A DNA stretch of 64,000 nt from Planctomycetota bacterium (GTDB lineage: Bacteria; Planctomycetota; Phycisphaerae; UBA1845): contig JACQFE010000013.1 of NCBI GenBank assembly GCA_016200265.1, positions 62,001 through 126,000 on the forward strand, given 5' to 3'. Positions within the stretch are counted from its first letter, which is position 1; every line of letters starts with the position of its first letter. The notes below the pieces were generated by a model. The model made no database searches. It was not told where the DNA came from and saw only the letters and a list, made by a program, of their open reading frames with translations. Made by a program: the position numbers and the translations under genes. Positions 8,635-16,154 of the stretch are shown in pieces.

Positions 8635-9693
8635 ATGTCACGAACGGACGGTTCGGGCAGCAAATCACCCATGACACAGGAGCGCATCGTGCGCCTCGGT
8701 ACGCTCAATGAGCTTTTTGCATTCAACGACTGGGCGCGAGATGCGGTGATGGAATGCGCTTCGGATCTGAGCGACGCGCAGCTCGACAATCAATTTGAAA
8801 TGGGCGAGGGGTCGCTGCGAAAGACCATGAACCATCTATATGCGGCCGAACACGTGTGGCTGGACCGATGGGAACGAAAACCGAATCCGCAATTCCGCGC
8901 GAGCGCCGACGGTGTTACGATGCCCCGACTTTGGGATGAATTCCGCGAACTTGGGGCGCGCCGCGGGAAGTTCCTTTCGCAATTGAAAGATGCGGACCTC
9001 ACGCAAGACCTCACTTACACAAACACCCGAGGCCAAACGTACACGTTCCCACTGGGCGCGATGATGCTGCACGTCAGCAATCACGGATCGCACCATCGGG
9101 CCCAGGCGGTCAACATGCTGCGGCGGCTCAAGGCCCCGATGCCAAAACCCGGCGCGGACTACATCTTCATGAAGGTCGCACAGCCTGATGGCACACCATG
9201 CCAATTGGACGTGGATACGCTTCGAACTTATTTCGCGCATGCGGATTGGGCACACACGGCCATTCTGAAAGCGGCCGAGCCGATCAGTGAGGACAAACTC
9301 GATCAGACCTTCGAGATCGGCCAGGGCACGCTTCGCGAAACGCTTTCGCATATATGTGACGGCGAGCAATGGTGGTATTTGAATTGGACGAAGGGTCCGG
9401 GCGCACTGTTTCCGTCTGAGCGTTGTCGAGCTTCCGCTCGCGAGCTTTCAGACAGGTATGCAAAAGCTTCGCAGGCCCGCAACGAGTTTCTGAAATTGAA
9501 ATCCGATCGCGACCTCACGACGCGAGTTGAGGCGACGCCGCGGCCGGGCGTGGCGCGGAATTTCCCGCTCGGCGTCACCATGCTGCAACTTTGCCATCAC
9601 GGAGCGCATCATCGTGCCCATGCTTTGAACATGCTGCGTCACCTGGGCGGCACCATTCCTCAGATCGACGTGCTTGAGATGTTCAAAAAATAA
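8635..9693 (+). CDS. Tandem DinB/YfiT-like four-helix protein
   Basis: AAAGGAG upstream of the ATG at 8635 supports the start. The 352-residue product holds two copies of the DinB fold, about residues 20-165 and 190-345. Each has the expected His ligands of the metal site: NHLYAAEHVW then HVSNHGSHHRAQAVNMLR in the first copy, and HICDGEQWWY then LCHHGAHHRAHALNMLR in the second. DinB/YfiT/BacillithiolS-transferase relatives use Zn or Ni for thiol transfer or metal-dependent hydrolysis, but most are uncharacterised. It lies 51 bases after the EamA-cupin gene on the same strand and may share its transcript. A single chain with both halves could replace the usual homodimer. Confidence 0.85.
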   Translation: MSRTDGSGSKSPMTQERIVRLGTLNELFAFNDWARDAVMECASDLSDAQLDNQFEMGEGSLRKTMNHLYAAEHVWLDRWERKPNPQFRASADGVTMPRLWDEFRELGARRGKFLSQLKDADLTQDLTYTNTRGQTYTFPLGAMMLHVSNHGSHHRAQAVNMLRRLKAPMPKPGADYIFMKVAQPDGTPCQLDVDTLRTYFAHADWAHTAILKAAEPISEDKLDQTFEIGQGTLRETLSHICDGEQWWYLNWTKGPGALFPSERCRASARELSDRYAKASQARNEFLKLKSDRDLTTRVEATPRPGVARNFPLGVTMLQLCHHGAHHRAHALNMLRHLGGTIPQIDVLEMFKK

Positions 9694-9747
9694 CAACGAC
9701 AAGTTCAAAGTGCGAAGCCCAAAGTTCAAGAATGAGCAGGGAGCACC

Positions 9748-10284
9748 CTATCCTATTTTCGAGGCACCTAGAAAATACAGGCCGAGCGTGGCGATGGTCT
9801 TTCCGTCGCGAAGCTCAAGATTGATGAGCATCTGGCGGACGCGGGCGATTTCGACAATTTCCACTTGGATTTTTTCGCCTTCATCAAGATGACCCTCACC
9901 TTTGATTAGGTTGGTCGCCACGAACACATGCATCACTTCGTTCATCACACCCGGTGAAGTAAAAAAATTGCCGAGCGACGTGAACTGTTCGGCCTTATAG
10001 CCGGTCTCTTCTTCAAGCTCGCGTCGGGCGGTTTCAAGAGGCGTCTCCTTCGGTTCCAAAGTTCCGGCGGGCAGTTCCCACAACTCCTGGCCGGCGGCGA
10101 CGCGCGTGTTTCGGATCATCACGATGTGCTTGTCATCGAGAATGGGCAGGATCACGACGGCGCCGGGATGGATCACGATCTCACGGGTCACGGACTTGCC
10201 TCCACCCTTGGGTTCAAATTTGCGAACCACATCGAATTTCCGGGTGCGCAGCAAAACTTCCACGTCCACCGATATGTCCGTCAT
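9748..10284 (-). CDS. Nudix hydrolase, ADP-ribose pyrophosphatase type
   Basis: The ATG at 10284 is preferred over an upstream TTG at 10314 because an AAAGGGAAA ribosome-site-like stretch precedes it. The product is 178 residues. The Nudix box GTLEPKETPLETARRELEEETGY fits Gx5Ex7REUxEExGU, and a GNFFTSPGVMNE block sits ~15 residues later, as in ADP-ribose pyrophosphatases (NudF group). The preceding strand GAVVILPILDDKHIVMIRNTR is also typical. It should hydrolyse ADP-ribose or a similar nucleoside diphosphate sugar in the cytoplasm. It is divergent from dxr. Confidence 0.88.
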   Translation of the reverse strand: MTDISVDVEVLLRTRKFDVVRKFEPKGGGKSVTREIVIHPGAVVILPILDDKHIVMIRNTRVAAGQELWELPAGTLEPKETPLETARRELEEETGYKAEQFTSLGNFFTSPGVMNEVMHVFVATNLIKGEGHLDEGEKIQVEIVEIARVRQMLINLELRDGKTIATLGLYFLGASKIG

Positions 10285-10474
10285 CGTTATTTCCCTTTCG
10301 CCAAGCTCGAACAATTATAGAAGCTGGACGATTGTCGAAACAGGGTCGCTTCCCCTGCGTAATTAAGATGTGTGGATGGAGGTCACATCCATTGGGTTGC
10401 GTTCTTGTCAGCATGAACCAACGCCCTTAGCATTCGACCAATGAAAACCACCGCACCGTGCAACTCGTAACACA

Positions 10475-11626
10475 ATGAAGAACCGCGTCATGATTCTCGG
10501 CTCAACCGGCTCGATCGGCACCAGCGCGCTCGATGTGCTGGCCCATTTGGGAAGCGATTGGGAGGTCGTCGGGCTGGCGGCAGGGTCGAATGCAAAAAAA
10601 CTCGCGGAGCAAGCCAATCGATGTCGGCCTGAAGCAGTGGCCCTCGTCGAGCCGGGATCAGAAACCACTTTTCGCAGCGCGATCGGTTACGCGCCGCGCG
10701 TTCATATTGGTCCCGACGCACTCAGCCAATTGGTCGACAGCGTCGATTTTGATTGCGCGGTGTGCGCGGTTGTAGGGGCCGCCGGAGTGAAGGCCACCTT
10801 GCGATGCGTCGAATTGGGAAAGCGGATTGCGCTTGCCAATAAGGAAGCATTGGTCGTGGCCGGCAGCATCCTGATGCCGCTGGCCAGGAAATCCGGCGCG
10901 ACGGTCATTCCCGTGGACAGCGAGCATTCAGCGATTTTTCAGGCGCTTCATGCCGGCCGCAAGGAAGATGTCGCCAAGGTCCACCTTACGTCTTCCGGCG
11001 GGCCATTCCGCACCTGGAGCTCGGAGGCAATGGAGGAGGCCACGGCTGAGGACGCTTTGCGGCATCCCGTGTGGGACATGGGTCCGAAAATCACCATTGA
11101 TTCGGCCACCATGATGAATAAGGCGATGGAGATCGTCGAGGCTCGCTGGCTGTTCGACCTACATCCAGAGCAGATCGACGTCATTCTCCATCCGGAGTGC
11201 ATTGTTCACTCGTTGGTGGAGTTCCGCGATGGTTCAATGATTGCTCAATTAGGGTCTCCAGACATGCGTGGTCCGATTCAATATGCTCTGACGTATCCTC
11301 AGCGGAAAACGTCGCCGGCGTCGCGTGTGGACCTGTGCGCGATCCGCCAGCTTAGCTTTCAACGTCCCGACGTGGAACGGTTCCCGGCTCTCCGCATAGG
11401 ATATGATGTCGCACGGCAGGGCGGCACGCTGGGTGCGGTCTTCAATGCCGCCAATGAGGCCGCAGTCGGACTTTTTCGCGACGGAGTGATCGGTTTTCGA
11501 GACATTGCACGATATGTCGAGCGCGTGATTCGCGACCACGTTCGCAATGACGCGCCGACGCTTGAGGATCTGCTCACCGCGGACAAGTGGGCACGACATG
11601 AGGTCGCAAAATGCACAGTTTGTTAA
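10475..11626 (+). CDS. dxr: 1-deoxy-D-xylulose 5-phosphate reductoisomerase
   Basis: 383 residues, full length. Dxr converts DXP to 2-C-methyl-erythritol 4-phosphate with NADPH, the first committed step of the MEP isoprenoid pathway. The NADPH loop GSTGSIGTSALDVL is at the N terminus. The metal and substrate blocks VDSEHSAIFQ, LTSSGGPF and HPVWDMGPKITIDSATMMNK are intact, as is the C-terminal region HPECIVHSLVEFRDGS. The 3' end overlaps rseP by 16 bases, the common dxr-rseP arrangement. Confidence 0.95.
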   Translation: MKNRVMILGSTGSIGTSALDVLAHLGSDWEVVGLAAGSNAKKLAEQANRCRPEAVALVEPGSETTFRSAIGYAPRVHIGPDALSQLVDSVDFDCAVCAVVGAAGVKATLRCVELGKRIALANKEALVVAGSILMPLARKSGATVIPVDSEHSAIFQALHAGRKEDVAKVHLTSSGGPFRTWSSEAMEEATAEDALRHPVWDMGPKITIDSATMMNKAMEIVEARWLFDLHPEQIDVILHPECIVHSLVEFRDGSMIAQLGSPDMRGPIQYALTYPQRKTSPASRVDLCAIRQLSFQRPDVERFPALRIGYDVARQGGTLGAVFNAANEAAVGLFRDGVIGFRDIARYVERVIRDHVRNDAPTLEDLLTADKWARHEVAKCTVC

Positions 11627-14124
11627 CGGTCATCACTCCACATTCAGGTCCGCAATCACTGCTCGCGATGGCGCTGCCGCCCGCCATTGGTACGGCTTGG
11701 GATCATATCTGGCCTTATCTCGTCATGATCCTGGGTTTTTCCATCATCGTGTTCGTCCACGAGCTGGGACATTTCGCGGTGGCCAAATGGGCGGGCGTAC
11801 GCGTGGAGCGATTTGCCATAGGTTTCGGTCGCGAGCTTTTCGGCTACACGTACGGTGAGACGCGATATTCGTTCAACATGCTGCCGCTGGGCGGCTACGT
11901 GAAAATGCTCGGACAGGAGGACTTCGACGACAAGACAAACGAGTGGAAATTCAAGGAAGACCCTCGATCGTTCGCGAACAAGCCGGTGGGCGCACGCATG
12001 GCGATCGTGTCCGCCGGCGTGATCATGAACATTCTGTTCTCATGCCTGCTTTTCATGATCGTGTTCCACGTGGGAGTTGAAGCGGTTGCTCCGCGAATCG
12101 CGTACATCGAGGCCGATAGCCCCGCTGAAAAGGCTGGCCTGCTGCCCGGCGACATTATCCATAAAATTAACGGCGAGAAGGTTCTGGAGTTTCAGGAAAT
12201 CAAATTCGGGGTCATGCTGGCTCCGCCCCACGAGCCGATCGAGTTGCAGGTCGAACGCCACGGCGAGATGATTCCACCGATCTACGTCACGCCAAAATAC
12301 AACCGCGCCGAGGCCACGCGCGACATGCAGCGCCAGATCATCGGCATCGCCCAGGGGGTCACGCGTGAGATCATTGGTGTGGGCCCCGAGATTGATGCAT
12401 CGAAGCCGGATTCGCCGCATGTCGGTGATGTAATCGTCGAAGTCGGCGGCATGGAGGCAACCGACGACAACGCGAGTGAAATTCTGGGTCAACTGCCTTA
12501 CGTTGATGGCGACGTGATCGTGGAGCGGAAAGACGCCGATCACCCGGATGCCCGTCCGAAGCGAGTCAAAATACGCATCCCTCCGCTACTGACGATTTAT
12601 CCAAGTGACAGCAGCGATCTGGCGACGATCAATGTTCTGGGGCTTGCACCGCTTACGCGCGTCGCCGCCGTCGATCCCCGCGGACGTGCGGCACTGGCCG
12701 GACTCGAAGCCGGCGACACGATTCTTCTGTGGAACGACGTACCGCACCCCAGCATCGCGTCCGTCAGCCGGGCCACTCGCGACAATCCGAATTGGGACAT
12801 GTATTACCGCGTTCGAAAGGCCGATGGGCGGATCGTTCAGGGTTTCGTGCGACCTTCAATGCTTCAACACGGCGCTCCGACCCTTCAGGCCGTGATCAAG
12901 CCGATTACCGGCCAAGCGGATGCGAAGGATCGAGGACGGACGATTTTCGAATCCGTTCGTCGGGATGGGGCCGCATTCAGGAGCGGTATTTCCGATGGGG
13001 ATGTAATCCTCCAATGCGACGGCACAGAAAACCCGACCGTCGCCGACGTAAACGCGATTATCCAAGGCAAGCAGAACGAGTCGGTGCTGTTTGTAGTTCG
13101 CAAACCGAACGGTCCGATTCTCCGAACGAACGTCATGCCTGTGGTTCCGGGAACGATCGACGCGAATTGCTCATTGGTCGCGGACGATGTCGTGGAAGTC
13201 AGTGATATCATCGCCAATACCGATGGTCAGCGCACGCCTGCGGCGGATGCGGGCATCCCGGCCGGCGCCTTGATTGAGTCCATCAGCGGCGAGGCGGTTC
13301 ATACCTGGCGGGAATTGATCGCGCAATTCCGCTCAGCTGCGGGCGGCAGTGTGAAGCTCGCCTTAGTCGCGCCCGACGGCAAGAAGCAGCAAGTCAATTT
13401 CCGCGTTCCCAATTGTCTTCGCACCATTCTCGGCGTCGGACCGGAAGCGCGCATTCTGAAAATCGATGGCCGCGATTCCGTGATGATCGAAACCGGCGCC
13501 GGAAAAGAGAACGTATCCGTTCGGTATCATGAAGGGACGGAGGCCATTCTCAGAGAGCTCGTCGGACATAAGGCCGTCCCTGTTGAATATCGCGCCAGTC
13601 CATTCGCCTCGGTGCAAACCAAGACGGTGGACATCACTTCGGACATGACGGACACGTGGCTGGGTCGGATTCAGCTCAGCGCGAACATTGGAGTGAGGGA
13701 TGAGACCACGATTCTCAAAGGTGAGGGCGTCATCGACTGCGTTCGCATCGGTATTCACAAGACGTACTATTTCATGTTCCAGGTCTACAAGACAATGCAG
13801 CGGATGTTCTTCACACGCACCGTCGGCTTTGAAGGAGTCTCCGGTCCGCTGGGGATCATGGATATGGGTGGTCAGGTGGCGCGAATGGGAGTGATCAAGT
13901 TCCTGTTTTTCATGGCCATTATTTCGGCGAACCTCGCGGTGATCAATTTCCTGCCCTTGCCGATCGTGGACGGCGGCTTGATGGTCTTTTTGATGATTGA
14001 AAAACTCAAAGGCAGTCCGGTAAGCCTCAAGGTGCAAGTGGCGACACAGATGATCGGCCTTGCGTTGATCTTTTGCGTCTTCCTGCTGGTGACGTACCAG
14101 GATGCGATGAAGCTGTGGGGCTGA
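11611..14124 (+). CDS. rseP: RseP-type site-2 metalloprotease with expanded multi-PDZ region
   Basis: GAGG seven bases before the ATG at 11611 supports the start inside the dxr 3' end. The catalytic HELGH (His50, Glu51, His54) lies in the first membrane helix, and the second metal-ligand motif NFLPLPIVDGG sits in the C-terminal helices near residue 780. The family fold is therefore complete. The protein is 837 residues, almost twice the usual ~450. The extra length lies between these motifs and contains four or five PDZ-like units: IEADSPAEKAGLLPGDIIHKI, a unit with DSPHVGDVIVEVGG, GRAALAGLEAGDTILLWN, GAAFRSGISDGDVILQCDG and DAGIPAGALIESISGE. RseP cleaves membrane-embedded anti-sigma factors or signal peptide remnants. 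The long PDZ chain may gate access to more substrates, which is an inference. Confidence 0.9.
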   Translation: MHSLLTVITPHSGPQSLLAMALPPAIGTAWDHIWPYLVMILGFSIIVFVHELGHFAVAKWAGVRVERFAIGFGRELFGYTYGETRYSFNMLPLGGYVKMLGQEDFDDKTNEWKFKEDPRSFANKPVGARMAIVSAGVIMNILFSCLLFMIVFHVGVEAVAPRIAYIEADSPAEKAGLLPGDIIHKINGEKVLEFQEIKFGVMLAPPHEPIELQVERHGEMIPPIYVTPKYNRAEATRDMQRQIIGIAQGVTREIIGVGPEIDASKPDSPHVGDVIVEVGGMEATDDNASEILGQLPYVDGDVIVERKDADHPDARPKRVKIRIPPLLTIYPSDSSDLATINVLGLAPLTRVAAVDPRGRAALAGLEAGDTILLWNDVPHPSIASVSRATRDNPNWDMYYRVRKADGRIVQGFVRPSMLQHGAPTLQAVIKPITGQADAKDRGRTIFESVRRDGAAFRSGISDGDVILQCDGTENPTVADVNAIIQGKQNESVLFVVRKPNGPILRTNVMPVVPGTIDANCSLVADDVVEVSDIIANTDGQRTPAADAGIPAGALIESISGEAVHTWRELIAQFRSAAGGSVKLALVAPDGKKQQVNFRVPNCLRTILGVGPEARILKIDGRDSVMIETGAGKENVSVRYHEGTEAILRELVGHKAVPVEYRASPFASVQTKTVDITSDMTDTWLGRIQLSANIGVRDETTILKGEGVIDCVRIGIHKTYYFMFQVYKTMQRMFFTRTVGFEGVSGPLGIMDMGGQVARMGVIKFLFFMAIISANLAVINFLPLPIVDGGLMVFLMIEKLKGSPVSLKVQVATQMIGLALIFCVFLLVTYQDAMKLWG

Positions 14125-14141
14125 ATTCGATCTTCTGATTC

Positions 14142-14852
14142 GTGAATCCGCCTTCATTCATTTCGTTTGTCATACCCGCCCACAATGAAGAGGCCCGGCT
14201 TGCGGAAACGCTGAAGAGCATCCAATCGGCCTCCACCCGCCTCACATTGAAATATGAAGTCGTCGTTGTCGATGATGCGTCCACGGATTGGACGGCGGAG
14301 GTCGGGCGATCCTGTGGCGCTCGCGTGGAGACTGTGGCGTTTCGAAAGATTTCCGCCGTTCGAAATGCCGGCGCTCGCGTGACATCGGGCGACGTCTTGA
14401 TTTTCGTCGACGCGGACACGATTGTCACTACTCGGCTCCTTCGAAGCGCACTGAATGCAATCGCTCGCGGCGCCGTCGGCGGCGGCGCACTTGTCGCATT
14501 CGATGAGCACGCCGCCCTTTGGGCGAAACCTGTCATCGTCCTTTGGAACGTGCTCGCGCGGTTTAGTCACTGGGCGGCGGGCTGCTTTGTCTTTGCCCGG
14601 CGCGATGCGTTTGAAGCCGTCGGCGGGTTCGACGAGCGTTTTTTTGTCGCCGAAGAGGTTGTTCTCAGCGAGGCTCTAAAACAGATCGGCCATTTCAAGA
14701 TACTGTGCGAACGACCCATCACCTCCAGCCGCAAGACGCAGCACTACTCATTCTTCGAGATGCTTGCATTGTTCTGGAAATTAGGCCTCGGTGGAATTCA
14801 CCTTCGCCAGCAACGCGAAGGACTCGACCATTGGTACGCACGGCGAGGGTAA
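14142..14852 (+). CDS. Family 2 glycosyltransferase
   Basis: The GTG start at 14142 follows rseP by 17 bases. The 236-residue product is a GT-A fold glycosyltransferase: SFVIPAHNEEARLAETLKSI, VVVVDDASTDWTAE, the nucleotide-sugar DVLIFVDADTIV (DxD-like) and AGCFVFARRDAFEAVGGFDERFFVAEEV, an acceptor-site block with an acidic pair. The end (HYSFFEMLALFWKLGLGG) has one amphipathic or membrane-skirting helix. It probably adds a sugar to an envelope lipid or polysaccharide; the donor and acceptor are unknown. Confidence 0.87.
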   Translation: MNPPSFISFVIPAHNEEARLAETLKSIQSASTRLTLKYEVVVVDDASTDWTAEVGRSCGARVETVAFRKISAVRNAGARVTSGDVLIFVDADTIVTTRLLRSALNAIARGAVGGGALVAFDEHAALWAKPVIVLWNVLARFSHWAAGCFVFARRDAFEAVGGFDERFFVAEEVVLSEALKQIGHFKILCERPITSSRKTQHYSFFEMLALFWKLGLGGIHLRQQREGLDHWYARRG

Positions 14853-14883
14853 TTTAGACGCCACAAGGGGCGAGCGGATGGCC

Positions 14884-14954
14884 GTCATTCTGAGCGAAGC
14901 GAAGCATCTCACGCTGCGGGATTCTTCAGTCGCCTTTGGCGAACTCAGAATGAC
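14884..14954. repeat. Short palindromic interspersed repeat (REP/MITE-like)
   Basis: GTCATTCTGAG (14884-14894) and its exact reverse complement CTCAGAATGAC (14944-14954) bound a 71-base element. Inside are GCGAAGCGAAGCATCTC on the left and an imperfect partner with GATTCTTCAG on the right. I have seen this GTCATTCTGAGCGAAGCGAAG sequence as an intergenic repeat in many environmental bacterial genomes (from memory, not checked). It lies between two convergent genes. Confidence 0.7.
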
Positions 14955-14991
14955 AGGCGGCAATGGCAACATCCCATTTGATCGCACCTAT

Positions 14992-16101
14992 TTAAGGCTG
15001 CAGGTTTTCGTAGTTGATGCGGCGAATCACGGACCTCGGCAGTAGATAATTCTGGCCTTCAAACAAAGTCACTTCGCCGGAGACGATGAAAACCTGATTG
15101 TTTGAGCTTTTCCTGGCCGCTTGTGTCATGGTCTCAAGCCCGCGACCTGGCAGAACTCGCAAAGAAGCGTCAATCGTGTCGGAATGCGCCGGTTCCGGAT
15201 TCAGAATCCACCAGTCATCTTGCTTAATCAACCGTCCGGGGCGACTCGCCACGAATGAACCATCCAACAACAAGCCTCGACCTCCAGCACTGCCGCGAGC
15301 TTCGCGAGAATTCGCTGATGGAGAAGAGACGATACCCGCCACGGGCTCAAGTTCGTGCATGCGACGAAGGACGTCTTCGGCGGACTCATCGGGCCGACTC
15401 GGAGAGTTTCCGGCATTTGGCGCTGAAGTCGGCGTCCCCTTTGAGTCGGGATTCGCGCCTGCGCTCTTTTCCGATTCATCGGGAGTGCCGCGTGACGCAC
15501 GCATCACCGATCGTAATAACAAAAAGTTCTCATTTTCAAAAACGGTGAATTCCCCCGATACTTTGTACGTGATCGGGTCGCGGCCGGCATCATTGGTGTG
15601 AACCGCCACCTCAAGTGCGGCATTGGGCAATAACTTGTACTTCACGGCCGGAGCATCGCGATCCTGAAAAACCCACATCGCCCCGCTCGGGAGAATCGAC
15701 CCGTAATGGTCCACAGATGGAAACGACTCGGGCGCCAATTTGTGGGCTTCGGGTTGCTGAATCTCGCGTTGTCGCAATGATTCAGGCGGAATGATCTCCT
15801 TGGCCGGTCGTTGTTGCTGCACGGCGCGAAGGATCTCCTCCGAAGTCGCCGTCGAGCGCGATTCGGTATCGCGGGTCGGTGTTTTCGTTGCGTGCGGGTC
15901 GTCTTTTCTCGTGCCCTGCGCCACCGAAGCACTGGAAGGACGATCTTGTGCAAGAGCGCATTCAAAAGAGACCACGGCACATCCAATGGCCATGGCGGAT
16001 CGAATCAACGAGGATGTCACCAGACGGTAATTGCTCACCAGTTGAATTATCCGCCGCCGCTGACGTGCCGTCCAGCCAAGTAAATTGCCGAATGTTGGCA
16101 T
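14992..16101 (-). CDS. Unknown secreted protein with a duplicated beta segment
   Basis: I prefer the ATG at 16101, with GAGG upstream. A further in-frame start at 16173 would overlap mgtA's 5' end and add a sequence without a signal. The 369-residue product has a hydrophobic signal segment (SSLIRSAMAIGCAVVSFECALAQ) and then a long Pro/Ser/Thr/Glu-rich low-complexity region. Two homologous segments stand out: YKVSGEFTVFENENFLLLRS and FIVSGEVTLFEGQNYLLPRS. Each is preceded by a Trp-bearing strand (MWVFQDRD, WWILNPEP) and a leader ending in a predicted beta strand. This suggests two copies of a small beta domain separated by a disordered linker. I do not recognise the family. It is convergent with the glycosyltransferase and divergent from mgtA. 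Confidence 0.7.
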   Translation of the reverse strand: MPTFGNLLGWTARQRRRIIQLVSNYRLVTSSLIRSAMAIGCAVVSFECALAQDRPSSASVAQGTRKDDPHATKTPTRDTESRSTATSEEILRAVQQQRPAKEIIPPESLRQREIQQPEAHKLAPESFPSVDHYGSILPSGAMWVFQDRDAPAVKYKLLPNAALEVAVHTNDAGRDPITYKVSGEFTVFENENFLLLRSVMRASRGTPDESEKSAGANPDSKGTPTSAPNAGNSPSRPDESAEDVLRRMHELEPVAGIVSSPSANSREARGSAGGRGLLLDGSFVASRPGRLIKQDDWWILNPEPAHSDTIDASLRVLPGRGLETMTQAARKSSNNQVFIVSGEVTLFEGQNYLLPRSVIRRINYENLQP

Positions 16102-16154
16102 TGAGGATCGCCTCAAATGAATCGAGATTGTAATCCGAAAGATCGTCAGTCCTG

